From: Acidobacteriota bacterium | Lineage (GTDB): Bacteria > Acidobacteriota > Vicinamibacteria > Vicinamibacterales > UBA2999 | Assembly (NCBI GenBank): GCA_016192845.1 | Contig: JACPTI010000040.1 | Coordinates: forward strand, 1 to 36,829 | Reading direction: 5' to 3' | DNA length: 36,829 bases | Shown here: positions 7,582 to 16,123 of the stretch, in pieces | Layout of the letters: each line of letters opens with the position of its first letter | Position numbering within the stretch: the stretch's first letter is position 1 | The notes under the pieces: model-generated | The model's database searches: none | Seen by the model: the letters and a program-made list of their open reading frames with translations, nothing else | Told to the model about the DNA's origin: nothing | Program-made: the position numbers and the translations under genes

Positions 7582-8351
7582 CGGAACAGATCCTCTTGAG
7601 GGCGGCGCAGGAGGTCGCGCCCGCTGCCGTCCTCCAGACCCGCCTCGCCAATCCCGGTGCCTTGTACGACGGCAATCGGCACCCCGCGCGCCTTCCCCAT
7701 GACGAGCTCTGCAGCGCCTGCCAGCTCATCGGCGACCGCGATCGCCGTCGACTGGAGCGTCCGGCCCTCGGCATCGGAGCGGCCGCGATAGTCCAGGATC
7801 GCGCGCATCCCCGCGACGCCGATCGCCACATTGGTCTGACCTTCGCGCCACGGGCGACCGAACGTGTCCGAGACGATGACGCCAATCGGCACGTGCAGCA
7901 CCGCACGCAGGGCCGCGCACAGCAGCCGCGCCGACGCGTCGGGATCGACGGGTAGCAGCGCCGCTTCGCCCGCACGCACGTTCGACGCGTCCACGCCGCT
8001 GTTCGCGCACACCAGACCATGGCGGGTCTCGGCAATCAGGACGCCCCGATCCATGCGCACGATCCGCGTCGCCTCCCGCAGCGCCAGCTCGACGAGCCGC
8101 GGCTCCCGTTTCCAGGCGCTCCCCCACTCACGCGCGAGCCCTGACGGCGACACCGCATCGAGTCGGACGAGACGACCCTCGGCTTTCGAGACGATCTTCT
8201 GGGCGTAGACGAAGACGTCGCCGCGTTCGACCGTCAGGCGCGCGCGCTCCACGGCCGCCAGCGTCAGTTCCACCAGGTCGTCGCCCGGCTTCACCTCGGG
8301 CACTCCGGTGAGGCCCACGACACGAAGGGCGGGAAGGTCAGCCGCGGTCAC
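7578..8351 (-). CDS. cofE: Coenzyme F420-0:L-glutamate ligase
   Basis: A 257-residue GTP-dependent ligase that adds gamma-linked glutamates to F420-0. Family blocks are visible: VGLTGVPEVKPGDDL at the start, GDVFVYAQKIVSKAEGR, GLVCANSGVDASNV, IGVIVSDTFGRPWREGQTN with ADVAIG-like continuation, GRTLQSTAIAVADELA, and ELVMGKARGVPIAVV. The length matches stand-alone archaeal-type CofE; there is no fused nitroreductase domain as in mycobacterial FbiB. The start is GTG 8349-8351; a nearby ATG (8353-8355) is in another frame. The gene lies between tadA and the membrane protein at 6595. Other F420 genes (cofC, cofD, cofG/H) are not in this window. Confidence 0.93.
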   Translation of the reverse strand: MTAADLPALRVVGLTGVPEVKPGDDLVELTLAAVERARLTVERGDVFVYAQKIVSKAEGRLVRLDAVSPSGLAREWGSAWKREPRLVELALREATRIVRMDRGVLIAETRHGLVCANSGVDASNVRAGEAALLPVDPDASARLLCAALRAVLHVPIGVIVSDTFGRPWREGQTNVAIGVAGMRAILDYRGRSDAEGRTLQSTAIAVADELAGAAELVMGKARGVPIAVVQGTGIGEAGLEDGSGRDLLRRPQEDLFR

Positions 8352-8394
8352 CCATGGTCAATATTGCCACCGTTCGTGACTGAGGGGCACGCGT

Positions 8395-8853
8395 TCAACG
8401 CCCCGACGCACGCTTTTCGCGGAAGAACTCCTGGATGAGGGTACGCGACTGCTCTTCGAGGACGCCGGAAGTGACGGCGAAGCGGTGATTGAGGCCGGGG
8501 AGCTCGAGCCCCCGGACGGTCGATACGAGCGCGCCGGTCTTCGGCTCCGCCGCGCCGTAGACGACCTCGCGGACGCGCGCGTGCACGAGCGCGCCGACGC
8601 ACATCAGACACGGCTCGACCGTCACGTACACGGTGGCCTCGATCAGCCGGTAGTTGCCGGCCGCGCGCGCCGCCTCGCGCAGCACGCGAATCTCGGCGTG
8701 CGCGGTCGGGTCGACGGCTCCGATCGGCTGGTTGAACGCGCGCGCGACGATCCGGCCGTCGACCACCAGCACGGCGCCAATCGGCACCTCGCCCGCAGCC
8801 AGGCCGCGGCGCGCCTCCTCGAGGGCGGCCTGCATGAACGGTTCGTGCGCCAT
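8395..8853 (-). CDS. tadA: tRNA-specific adenosine deaminase
   Basis: A 152-residue zinc deaminase that converts A34 to inosine in tRNA-Arg(ACG). The zinc site is clear: H52-A-E54 in DPTAHAEIR (E54 is the proton shuttle) and PCLMC with C82 and C85. [13 protein letters not shown] and the tail [13 protein letters not shown] are also typical. I chose ATG 8851-8853 giving [14 protein letters not shown]; an upstream extension reads into a spacer full of inverted repeats. The gene is complete. A relic of a second copy's tail is present at 1567-1629. Confidence 0.94.
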   Translation of the reverse strand: MAHEPFMQAALEEARRGLAAGEVPIGAVLVVDGRIVARAFNQPIGAVDPTAHAEIRVLREAARAAGNYRLIEATVYVTVEPCLMCVGALVHARVREVVYGAAEPKTGALVSTVRGLELPGLNHRFAVTSGVLEEQSRTLIQEFFREKRASGR

Positions 8854-8891
8854 GAATCCTGTCAAGGACACGAAGACGTACCAGCCACAAA

Positions 8892-9074
8892 GGACCCAGC
8901 GCGGCGAAGCCGCAACCAAAACGCCGCGCTGGGTCCAAAGGACGCTGTCACGTTTGGTGACACTAACGCGCCCCTTGCGCAGAAAAACAAAGTCTGGCGC
9001 GTTCGTGTCACAAAGATCACCAAGTCACGAGCACAAAGAAGCACGAAGCTCAAAAAACCTTGGTGAACTTCGTG
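8892..9074. repeat. Spacer with nested inverted repeats built from a recurring word
   Basis: The spacer between tadA and ilvA holds several inverted repeats: perfect 15-bp arms GGACCCAGCGCGGCG (8892-8906) and its complement (8922-8936); 15 of 16 matching arms at 8957-8972 and 8996-9011; TCACCAAG (9017-9024) with CTTGGTGA (9059-9066); and CACGAAG (9042-9048) with CTTCGTG (9068-9074). The CTTCGTG word recurs in tandem as CTTCGTGTCCTTCGTGGC. No gene is seen in this stretch of about 266 bp. Confidence 0.75.
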
Positions 9075-9119
9075 TCCTTCGTGGCCCAACCGTCGTTCGT
9101 GGCCTTGAGGATCTGAGGA

Positions 9120-10631
9120 TCATCCCAGAAAAAATTGGTACGCCGGATTGTCGTGCTCGGGCGTGTAGGGATAGCCCAGCGCGTCGAGAAACGCACGGAA
9201 CGCCGGCAGGTCCTGGTCCTCGACCTCGAAGCCGGCGAGCACGCGTCCGAAGTCGGCGCCGTGGTTCCGGTAGTGGAACAGGCTGATGTTCCAGCGTCCC
9301 CCCAGCTTGTCGAGGAACTCGGTCAGGGCGCCCGGACGCTCCGGGAACTCGAACCGGCAGAGCCGCTCGCAGCGCACTTCCGGGCCGTGGCCGCCGACCA
9401 TGTGGCGCACGTGGAGCTTCGCCATCTCGTTCTCGGTGAGGTCGACCGTCTCGTAGCCGCACGCGTTGAGGCGCGCCGCCAGCGCAATCCCGTCCTGGCG
9501 CGACTGGGTGGCCACGCCGACGAAGATGTGCGCCTGCGCGCGGCCGCTCAGCCGGTAGTTGAACTCGGTGATCACGCGGCGGCCAACGGCCGCGCAGAAC
9601 TCCCGGAAGGCGCCGGGGCGCTCGGGGATCGTCACCGCCAGAAGCGCCTCGCGGGCTTCGCCGACTTCCGCGCGCTCGGCCACGAATCGCAGCCGATCGA
9701 AGTTGATGTTGGCGCCGCTCAGCACCGCCACGAGCGACCGATCGCGGACCCCGTCGCGCGCGACCCACGCCTTCAGGCCCGCGACCGCCAGCGCGCCCGC
9801 CGGCTCCATGACCGTGCGCGTGTCGTCGAAGATGTCCCTGATGGCGGCGCAGATCTCGTCGTTGTTGACCCGCACGATCTCGTCGACGGTCTGCTGCACG
9901 ATCGGGAACGTGAGCTCGCCCACCTCGCGCACCGCCACGCCGTCGGCGAAGATGCCGACATGGTCGAGCCGGACGCGGCGGCCCGCCGCGAGCGACCGGT
10001 ACATGGCGTCGGCCTCGAACGGCTCCACGCCGATCACCTTCACATCGCGCCGGAGCACCTTGATGTAGCCGGCAATGCCGGCAATCAGCCCGCCGCCGCC
10101 GACCGGCACGAACACCGCGCAGAGGCGGTCCTGGCTGTGGCGCAGGATCTCGGCGCCGATGGTCCCCTGTCCCGCGATCACGAGCGGATCGTCGAACGGA
10201 TGGATGAACGTCCGGCCGGTCTCGGCCACGAGCCGGTCGCAGTGCGCCTTCGCGTCCGCGTAGCTGTCGCCGGCGAGCACCACGCCGGCGCCCATCGCGC
10301 GCACCGCGTCCACCTTGATCTGCGGCGTGGTCTGCGGCATGACGATCGTCGCCTTCAACCCGAGCTTCCGTGCCGAAAAGGCGACGCCCTGCGAGTGGTT
10401 GCCGGCGCTCGCCGTGATGATGCCGCGCGCCCACTCCGCCTCGGGAAGATGGGCGATCTTGTTGTACGCGCCCCGGAGCTTGAAGCTGAAGATCGGCTGC
10501 AGGTCCTCTCGCTTCAGCAGCACTTCGTTCGACAGCCGTCGCGACAGCCGCGGCGCGAGGTCGAGCGGCGTTTCGCGCGCCACGTCGTACACACGGCTCT
10601 TGAGGATGTCGTGAAGAAGCTGCGTCAGCAT
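9120..10631 (-). CDS. ilvA: Threonine ammonia-lyase, biosynthetic (two ACT-like domains)
   Basis: A 503-residue PLP enzyme that deaminates threonine to 2-oxobutanoate, the first step of isoleucine synthesis. The catalytic domain has the PLP lysine at K51 (IFSFKLRGAYN), SAGNHSQGVA, and the phosphate loop PVGGGGLIAG. The C-terminal part from about 325 has two regulatory ACT-like repeats, each with a PERPGAF/PERPGAL motif (ALLAVTIPERPGAFREF and FEFPERPGALTEF), the allosteric architecture of the biosynthetic enzyme; isoleucine inhibition is expected from the family. I chose ATG 10629-10631 (MLTQLLHDIL); an earlier possible start lies inside an inverted-repeat spacer. Confidence 0.95.
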   Translation of the reverse strand: MLTQLLHDILKSRVYDVARETPLDLAPRLSRRLSNEVLLKREDLQPIFSFKLRGAYNKIAHLPEAEWARGIITASAGNHSQGVAFSARKLGLKATIVMPQTTPQIKVDAVRAMGAGVVLAGDSYADAKAHCDRLVAETGRTFIHPFDDPLVIAGQGTIGAEILRHSQDRLCAVFVPVGGGGLIAGIAGYIKVLRRDVKVIGVEPFEADAMYRSLAAGRRVRLDHVGIFADGVAVREVGELTFPIVQQTVDEIVRVNNDEICAAIRDIFDDTRTVMEPAGALAVAGLKAWVARDGVRDRSLVAVLSGANINFDRLRFVAERAEVGEAREALLAVTIPERPGAFREFCAAVGRRVITEFNYRLSGRAQAHIFVGVATQSRQDGIALAARLNACGYETVDLTENEMAKLHVRHMVGGHGPEVRCERLCRFEFPERPGALTEFLDKLGGRWNISLFHYRNHGADFGRVLAGFEVEDQDLPAFRAFLDALGYPYTPEHDNPAYQFFLG

Positions 10632-10632
10632 C

Positions 10633-10728
10633 GGTAGCTGGGTAGCGCGGTCGCTGGGTAGCTGGGTGACCAAGCCTTAAGCGTAACCTAACAGCCCAGC
10701 GATCCAGCTATGGAGCTACCCAGCTACC
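10633..10728. repeat. Octamer-word inverted repeat between ilvA and the PHP gene
   Basis: Perfect 14-bp arms GGTAGCTGGGTAGC (10633-10646) and GCTACCCAGCTACC (10715-10728). The left side repeats GCTGGGTA further, as GCTGGGTAGCTGGGTGACC. The right arm overlaps the last codons of the PHP gene, so its C-terminus (LGSQVAG) is encoded by the repeat. Confidence 0.8.
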
Positions 10729-11429
10729 TGGCTGCCCAGTACGGGCTGCGGCGGGCGGCGCGGTGCGAACCCGAGGGGGGGCGCCGCAATTGACGCCATG
10801 ATGCGCACCGCCGCGGGCCAGCTCAGAGGCCGCGTGACAACGCGGACGCGGCCGGCCCGGATGGCGCGGCAGATGGCGGCCGGATCACGATCGGCGTCGA
10901 CGAGCGAATAGGTCGTCCCGAGCTGCACCAGGCGGTGCACGTCGCCGTTGCCGACCATCGGCTTGCCGTGCGCGCAGGCCCAGCGCGCCGCCGGCGCGTT
11001 GAAGTTCAGCGTCGATGTGTACATCGCGTTGTACTCGACCGCGTCGAACAGGTCGGCGTGGCGGCTCAGGCACCCGAACAGGCTGGAAATGGCCGGATAG
11101 TACGGATGGGGGGCGACGACGAGCCCCGCCTCACGGCGCTTCAGCCGCGCGAGGTCGTCGAACGACTGCACTTCCTCTGCCGCGCCCGAGAAGTTCAGGA
11201 GCAGCACATGGCGCCCCTCGATCGTCCGCTCGACGCCGGGAATCAGGACGATGCCGCGCTCGGCGGCGTAGGCGGCCAGCGGACGGATGTCGAGCTGCCG
11301 GTCGTGCAGGGTGACGGCGAGCGCGCCGTAGCCGAGCGCCGCTGCGCGGTCGATCAGGTCGCAGGCGGAATAGGGAATCCGATCGATCGGGTCGTCGGAG
11401 GTATGCGCGTGGAGTTCGACTTTCACCAT
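10716..11429 (-). CDS. PHP-domain metal-dependent phosphoesterase
   Basis: A 237-residue PHP-fold protein. The N-terminus VKVELHAHTSDDP gives H7-x-H9; GALAVTLHDRQLDI, LIPGVERTIEG, LVVAPHPYYP and GNGDVHRL (D-x-H near residue 170) supply the remaining metal ligands of a trinuclear site. Members hydrolyse phosphoesters such as histidinol phosphate or small nucleotides; the substrate cannot be told here. I chose ATG 11427-11429 with AAAGAGGA upstream; a GTG at 11448-11450 overlapping the livF stop as GTGA is the alternative and would add seven residues. It is the last gene after the liv transport genes and is probably co-transcribed with them. Its C-terminal end runs into an intergenic repeat. 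Confidence 0.82.
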   Translation of the reverse strand: MVKVELHAHTSDDPIDRIPYSACDLIDRAAALGYGALAVTLHDRQLDIRPLAAYAAERGIVLIPGVERTIEGRHVLLLNFSGAAEEVQSFDDLARLKRREAGLVVAPHPYYPAISSLFGCLSRHADLFDAVEYNAMYTSTLNFNAPAARWACAHGKPMVGNGDVHRLVQLGTTYSLVDADRDPAAICRAIRAGRVRVVTRPLSWPAAVRIMASIAAPPLGFAPRRPPQPVLGSQVAG

Positions 11430-11446
11430 GTCACACGGATCCTCTT

Positions 11447-12208
11447 TCACAACTCGCGCCGGAGCGGCGACGCAGCGCCGGAAGGAGGGACACCCAACAG
11501 CTGGGTCTTGACTTCCTCATTGTTCCACAGCGCTACCGGATCCGTGGAATGGACCACCCTCCCCTTGCTCATGACGTGCGCGTAATCGGCCACCTTGACG
11601 GCGAATGCGGCGTTCTGCTCCGCCAGCAGGATCGAGGTCCCCTCTTCCCGTAATCGGCGGATGACGCCCGCGACTTCAGCGACGAGGACGGGCGCCAGTC
11701 CCTCGGTCGGCTCGTCGAGCACGAGCAGCCGCGGCTCGGCGACCAGCGCCCGCGCGATGGCCAGCATCTGCTGCTCGCCGCCACTCAGCTCGTTGCCGCG
11801 ATGGCCGCCCCGCTCGGCGAGCCTGGGAAAGATCGAGAGGACGCGCTGAAGGTCCCACACGGCCCGCGACGCGCCCGCCCCGCCCGCCGGACGCTTCGGC
11901 GCGCGGGCGGCAATCGCCAGGTTCTCGCGCACGGTCAGCGACGGGAAGATCCGGCGCCCCTGCGGCACCAGGCTGATGCCCAGCTCGTGGATCCGGTAGG
12001 GCGGCAGGCGGGTGATGTCGGTGCCGTGAAACACGATCCGGCCGGCGCGCGCAGGCGTCAGGCCCAGGAGCGACCGGCACAGCGTCGTCTTGCCGACGCC
12101 ATTGCGGCCGAGCACCGCCGTGACGGTCCCGTCGGCGGCCGTGAGGCTCAGGCCCTGGAGCACGTGGCTCTCGCCGTAGTACGTGTGGAGATCGGTGACC
12201 GTCAGCAT
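11447..12208 (-). CDS. livF: Branched-chain amino acid ABC transporter ATP-binding protein LivF
   Basis: A 253-residue ABC ATPase acting at the inner membrane to power import. It has Walker A GRNGVGKTTL, the Q loop at SLVPQGRRIFPSLTV, the signature LSGGEQQMLAIAR, Walker B LLVLDEPTEGLAP and the switch region LLAEQN. RRIFPSLTV and GLAPVLV are typical of LivF rather than LivG. The start is ATG 12206-12208. It follows livG after a 30-bp gap and precedes the PHP gene. The five liv genes lie in the order H-M-K-G-F in the direction of transcription. Confidence 0.94.
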   Translation of the reverse strand: MLTVTDLHTYYGESHVLQGLSLTAADGTVTAVLGRNGVGKTTLCRSLLGLTPARAGRIVFHGTDITRLPPYRIHELGISLVPQGRRIFPSLTVRENLAIAARAPKRPAGGAGASRAVWDLQRVLSIFPRLAERGGHRGNELSGGEQQMLAIARALVAEPRLLVLDEPTEGLAPVLVAEVAGVIRRLREEGTSILLAEQNAAFAVKVADYAHVMSKGRVVHSTDPVALWNNEEVKTQLLGVPPSGAASPLRREL

Positions 12209-12238
12209 GGCTCCGCGGGCCGGCCTGAAGGCGGGCCC

Positions 12239-12985
12239 CTACACTCCTCCGAGGTAGATTTCCTGGACGGCGCGGTTCGCGCTCACCTCGTCGCGACGCC
12301 CCTGCACCAGCACGCGTCCCTGATGGAGCACGGTGACCCGCTCGGCGAACGCAAACGCCACGTCCATGTCGTGCTCGATGAGGAGGACGGCAATCCCGGG
12401 ATCCAGCGACTCGAGCAGCGCATGCATCGCGCGGCTCTCGCCGGCCGACAGGCCCGCCATCGGCTCGTCGAGCAGCAGCAGTCGCGGCCGGCCGGCCATC
12501 GACAGGGCGACCTCGAGCTTCCGCTGGTCGCCGTACGACAGGTTCCGCGCGCGCTCCCCCGCCAGCGCCGACAGCCCGAACCGCTCGATGAGCTGCGCCG
12601 CACGGCCGCGCAGGTCCGCGTACGAGGAGACCGCGCGGTGCATGACGAGCTTCCGCGCGTCGAGCGCCTCGCACGCCAGCAGCACGTTCTCGAGGACGGT
12701 CAGGCCGGCGAAGAGCTTCGTGATCTGAAACGTTCTGGCAATGCCGAGCGCCGCGCGCCGGTCGGGCGGCATCCGCGTCACGTCGGCGCCGAACAGACAG
12801 ATGCGCCCGGCCGTCGGCGCCAGCTCGCCGCTGATCAGATTGAAGAGCGTCGTCTTCCCGGCGCCATTCGGCCCGATGAGCGCGTGGCGCTCCCCCGCCC
12901 CGATGGTGAGCGTCACGCCGTCGACCGCCCGAAGCCCGCCGAACTGCCGGGACACACCCTCGAGAACCAGAGCTGGAACGGTCAT
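12239..12985 (-). CDS. livG: Branched-chain amino acid ABC transporter ATP-binding protein LivG
   Basis: A 248-residue ABC ATPase. It shows Walker A GPNGAGKTTL, GIARTFQITKLFAGLTVLENV (a LivG hallmark), a signature LSYGDQRKLEVALSM, Walker B LLLLDEPMAGLSA and the switch LLIEHDMD. I chose ATG 12983-12985 (MTVPALVLEG); upstream codons run into the large hairpin that separates it from livK. The signature has SYG in place of the usual SGG, which is common in this subfamily. Confidence 0.93.
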   Translation of the reverse strand: MTVPALVLEGVSRQFGGLRAVDGVTLTIGAGERHALIGPNGAGKTTLFNLISGELAPTAGRICLFGADVTRMPPDRRAALGIARTFQITKLFAGLTVLENVLLACEALDARKLVMHRAVSSYADLRGRAAQLIERFGLSALAGERARNLSYGDQRKLEVALSMAGRPRLLLLDEPMAGLSAGESRAMHALLESLDPGIAVLLIEHDMDVAFAFAERVTVLHQGRVLVQGRRDEVSANRAVQEIYLGGV

Positions 12986-13004
12986 GCGTTGCGGCTGCGG
13001 CTCC

Positions 13005-13082
13005 CACGTACCACCGAGACACCGAGACACCGAGGAAAATCAAGAAAAAGTTCTCGGTGCCTCGGTGCCTCGGTGGTACGTG
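13005..13082 (-). repeat. 30-bp stem-loop between livK and livG
   Basis: Arms 13005-13034 and 13053-13082 are reverse complements at 28 of 30 positions around an A-rich 18-nt loop. Each arm repeats an 8-bp word, CTCGGTGC or its complement. The two mismatches are A-C on the plus-strand reading but become G-U wobbles in minus-strand RNA, so the liv message would form all 30 pairs. Possible roles are an mRNA-stability barrier or a partial terminator between livHMK and livGF. Confidence 0.85.
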
Positions 13083-13101
13083 AGGGCAACACTGGCATCT
13101 C

Positions 13102-14328
13102 TCAGGACGCCGGCCCGAAGCGGCGGGAGTAGAGCGGCTGCCGCAGATATTCCGCCGGGTTGTACTTCCAGAACTGCGAGACGCGCGGAATCGTCGCGAT
13201 CACGGTGTTCTGCAGCTCGCCGCCAACGCGCTCGACGCGGCGGATGTAGATGTTCTGGATCGGGTTGCCGTATTCATCGAGCTCCACCGGCCCGCGCGGC
13301 AGGCCGGTCGGGCGCGCCGAACGGAGCGCCTCGAGCAGCCTGGCGCGGTCCTCGACGCGGCCCCCGAGCGCCTCGATGCCGGCGAGCACCCATTTGCCGC
13401 CGGTGTACATGCTCTCCGCGTAGTAGCTCGCCACCTTGTTGTACCGTTTGCGATAGGCGCCCGTGAACCGGCGGTTCTCGGGCGTGTCGAGCGCGGCGCT
13501 GTACTGCAGCGTCGTGACGGCGCCGAGCGCCTCGTCGCCCATGAACGGCAGAACGTGCTCGTCGGTCGTCGTGCCGGAGCCGATGAGCGGAATCCGGTCT
13601 TTCAGCCCGTACTCCCCGTACTGCCGCACGAACTGGAGCGCGGAGCGGCCGAGGAAGAGCGCGTAGACCGCGTCGACGTCGCGCGAGATCTGCGCCAGGT
13701 ACGGCGCGAAGTCATGGACCGAGACCGGCGTCCACATCTTCTGCACGATGCGGCCTCCCTCGGCCTCGAACGTGCGCTGGAAGCCGCCCACCGACTCCCA
13801 GCCGAACGCGTAGTCGAGCGCGACCGTGGCCACCGTGCGGTAGCCGAGCGTACGGTACGCGTACTCACCGAACGCGTGATTCGGCTGGCTGCTCGTCCAG
13901 CCGGTGCGGATGATCCACTTGCTGCGCCGGCGCTGCGTGAGGTCGTCGGACGACACCACGGGGTACACCATCGGAATCTGCTGGGCGTCGACGTACGGCG
14001 TCAGGGCGTACCCGCTCGAGGCGAGCAGCGTCCCGGCCATCAGATGCACGCGGTCGGCCTCCACCAGCTTCCGCGCCTTTGTCAGCGTCACCGCCGGAAT
14101 CGCCTCGTCGTCTTCGACGATGAGCTGAATCTGCCGGCCGCCGGCGCGGTAGCCGACCTCGTCGAGCAGGAGCAGAAAGCCGTTGAGGATGTCGCGGCCG
14201 TTCTGCGCGAACGCCCCCGACAGCGGCACGATGAAGCCGATCCGGATCGGGCCGTCCGGCACCTGGGCCCGCAGCAGCCCGGCCGCGGCGACAATGGCGA
14301 GCACAACGAGAAGACGCAATCTCTTCAT
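13102..14328 (-). CDS. livK: Branched-chain amino acid ABC transporter substrate-binding protein
   Basis: A 408-residue type I periplasmic binding protein. A signal peptide (KRLRLLVVLAIVAAAGLLRAQ) is followed by lobe 1 (IRIGFIVPLSGAFAQNGRD; LMAGTLLASSGYAL; IPMVYPVVSSDDL) and lobe 2 (TVATVALDYAFGWESVGGF; VYALFLGRSALQFV; KVASYYAESMYTGGKW). The start is ATG 14326-14328. It lies 7 bp after livM and before a large hairpin and livG. The real ligand may not be a branched-chain amino acid, since this family also serves amides, urea and aromatic acids; the neighbouring dehydrogenases do not settle it. Confidence 0.9.
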   Translation of the reverse strand: MKRLRLLVVLAIVAAAGLLRAQVPDGPIRIGFIVPLSGAFAQNGRDILNGFLLLLDEVGYRAGGRQIQLIVEDDEAIPAVTLTKARKLVEADRVHLMAGTLLASSGYALTPYVDAQQIPMVYPVVSSDDLTQRRRSKWIIRTGWTSSQPNHAFGEYAYRTLGYRTVATVALDYAFGWESVGGFQRTFEAEGGRIVQKMWTPVSVHDFAPYLAQISRDVDAVYALFLGRSALQFVRQYGEYGLKDRIPLIGSGTTTDEHVLPFMGDEALGAVTTLQYSAALDTPENRRFTGAYRKRYNKVASYYAESMYTGGKWVLAGIEALGGRVEDRARLLEALRSARPTGLPRGPVELDEYGNPIQNIYIRRVERVGGELQNTVIATIPRVSQFWKYNPAEYLRQPLYSRRFGPAS

Positions 14329-14335
14329 CTGCTAC

Positions 14336-15268
14336 TCAGGTGGACCTCCGAGTTCCCAGGTTCCAGATCCCCTGCGGCGCCGCCAGGATTGCCACGATAT
14401 ACACGATCCCCAGGATGAGCAGCCAGCGCGCCGTGTAGGCGCTCATCACGTTCTTCAACAGCACGATGAGGCCCGCGCCCAGCAGCGGGCCCACCAGCGT
14501 CGCCGGCCCGCCCAGCGTCACCATCAGGAACAGCTCGGAGGAGGCGGTCAGGTCGAGATAGGTGGGGCTGACGAAGCCGTTGTAGTACGCCCACAGCACG
14601 CCCGAGACGCTCGCGAACGCCCCGGCGATCACGTAGCTGAGATAGCAGTGCAGCCAGGTATTGAAGCCGAGGCTCCTCATGCGCGCCTCGTTCTCACGGA
14701 TGCCCCGGAGCGTCAGGCCGAACGGCGACCGCACCACCACGCGCATCAGCGCCGCGCACGCCAGGAACACGACGAGCGTCACGTAATAGAAGGCGGCCGG
14801 GCCGGTCACCGGCAGCCCGGCGTGCGCCTCGAGGCTGGGAATGCCGGAGATGCCGTTGTCGCCGCCGGTCACCGGAATCCAGCGGTAGCTCACGCCCCAC
14901 AACACCATCCCGAGCGCGAGCGTGATCATGAGGAAGTACACGTCGCGGACGTGCGCCACGATCAGGCCGAACGCCGCGCTGAGCGCGATCCCGATCAGGA
15001 GGGCCGCGGCGACGCACGTCCAGAAGTCGGTACGGTATGTCGTCGACAGCACCGCGACGCCATAGGCCGCGACGCCGAAGAACCCCGCGTGGCCGAGCGA
15101 GGGGAGCCCGGTGTACCCCAGCAGGATGTCGAGGCTCATGGCAAGGATGGCCAGGATCACGATCTGCGTGAGCAGTCCGATCCAGTAGGAGCTCAGCACG
15201 AGCGGGCCGACCGCCAGCACGACGGCCAGCGCCGCGAGCACCGGCAGCCGCCAGCTACGCGCGCCCAT
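14336..15268 (-). CDS. livM: Branched-chain amino acid ABC transporter permease LivM
   Basis: A 310-residue inner-membrane permease with eight to ten hydrophobic segments. LivM hallmarks include LGYTGLPSLGHAGFFGVAAYG, the cytoplasmic coupling region SPFGLTLRGIRENEARMRSLG and FLMVTLGGPATLVGPLLGA. The start is ATG 15266-15268, overlapping the livH end by 14 nt. It pairs with LivH to form the membrane channel. Confidence 0.94.
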   Translation of the reverse strand: MGARSWRLPVLAALAVVLAVGPLVLSSYWIGLLTQIVILAILAMSLDILLGYTGLPSLGHAGFFGVAAYGVAVLSTTYRTDFWTCVAAALLIGIALSAAFGLIVAHVRDVYFLMITLALGMVLWGVSYRWIPVTGGDNGISGIPSLEAHAGLPVTGPAAFYYVTLVVFLACAALMRVVVRSPFGLTLRGIRENEARMRSLGFNTWLHCYLSYVIAGAFASVSGVLWAYYNGFVSPTYLDLTASSELFLMVTLGGPATLVGPLLGAGLIVLLKNVMSAYTARWLLILGIVYIVAILAAPQGIWNLGTRRST

Positions 15269-16109
15269 AGAGCCCGGTCGGCTTCAGCGCGAGCACGAGA
15301 ATCATCGGCGCAAACAGCGTGAAGTACGACAGCTCGGGGACGAGCGCCTTGCCGAAGTTGTCGATCATGCCGACGACGATGCTGCCGACGACCGCGCCCT
15401 TCAGGCTCCCCATGCCGCCGACGATGACGACGACAAAGGCGAGCGGCAGCAGATCGAAATCGATGCCGGCGTAGCCGCCGAGGATCGGCCCGCCCATGAC
15501 GCCACCGAAGGCCGCGAGCCCGGCGCCCACCGCGAAGACGAGGCCGGAGAGCCGCGCGACGTTGATGCCCATGGCCGACGCCATCTCCGGATCGTCGACC
15601 GTGGCGCGCAGGCGGGCGCCGATGAGCGTCTTCTCGTTCACCATCCAGAGCGCCACGCCGACGAGCGCCGCCACCGCGATCACGAAGAGCCGGTAGTAGG
15701 GAAAGACAACCTCCCCTGCCTCCATCGACCCGCGGAGCATGCCGGGATACGGCAGCGTGAACGGGTCGCCGCCCCAGATCATCAGCGCCAGGTCGCGAAA
15801 CAGCAGCGCAAACCCCATCGTCATCATCATCTGCGGCAGCGGGTCGGCGCCGAACCGGCGCAGGAAGACGCGCTGCATGAGGAAGCCGACCGCGCCCACC
15901 ACGACCAGCGCCACGCCCGCCCCGAGCAGCAGGCTGCCGGTCCGCAGAATCACGGTATACGCGACGTACACGCCGAGCATGTAGAACGAGCCGTGGGCGA
16001 TGTTCACGATCTTCATCACCCCGAACGCGAGCGTCAGACCGCTCGCGATGAGGAACAGGAGCGCCGCGGAGAAGAGGCCGTTGAGGCTCTGGGTGATGAG
16101 ATACGTCAT
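15255..16109 (-). CDS. livH: Branched-chain amino acid ABC transporter permease LivH
   Basis: A 284-residue inner-membrane permease with about eight hydrophobic helices. Typical blocks are GLTLAFGVMKIVNIAHGSFYMLG (in part), RATVDDPEMASAMGINVARL, and VVVIVGGMGSLKGAVVGS. The start is ATG 16107-16109. It is the first gene of the liv set; upstream lies a heptamer-word repeat region with a terminator-like hairpin, so its promoter probably lies in or near that spacer. Confidence 0.94.
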   Translation of the reverse strand: MTYLITQSLNGLFSAALLFLIASGLTLAFGVMKIVNIAHGSFYMLGVYVAYTVILRTGSLLLGAGVALVVVGAVGFLMQRVFLRRFGADPLPQMMMTMGFALLFRDLALMIWGGDPFTLPYPGMLRGSMEAGEVVFPYYRLFVIAVAALVGVALWMVNEKTLIGARLRATVDDPEMASAMGINVARLSGLVFAVGAGLAAFGGVMGGPILGGYAGIDFDLLPLAFVVVIVGGMGSLKGAVVGSIVVGMIDNFGKALVPELSYFTLFAPMILVLALKPTGLYGRA

Positions 16110-16123
16110 TCGGGCAGTCGTCG

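Noticed and set aside
9120..10637. A long plus-strand frame antisense to ilvA (500 codons).
   Set aside because: It mirrors ilvA and has no recognisable domain, while the sense product is a complete threonine deaminase.
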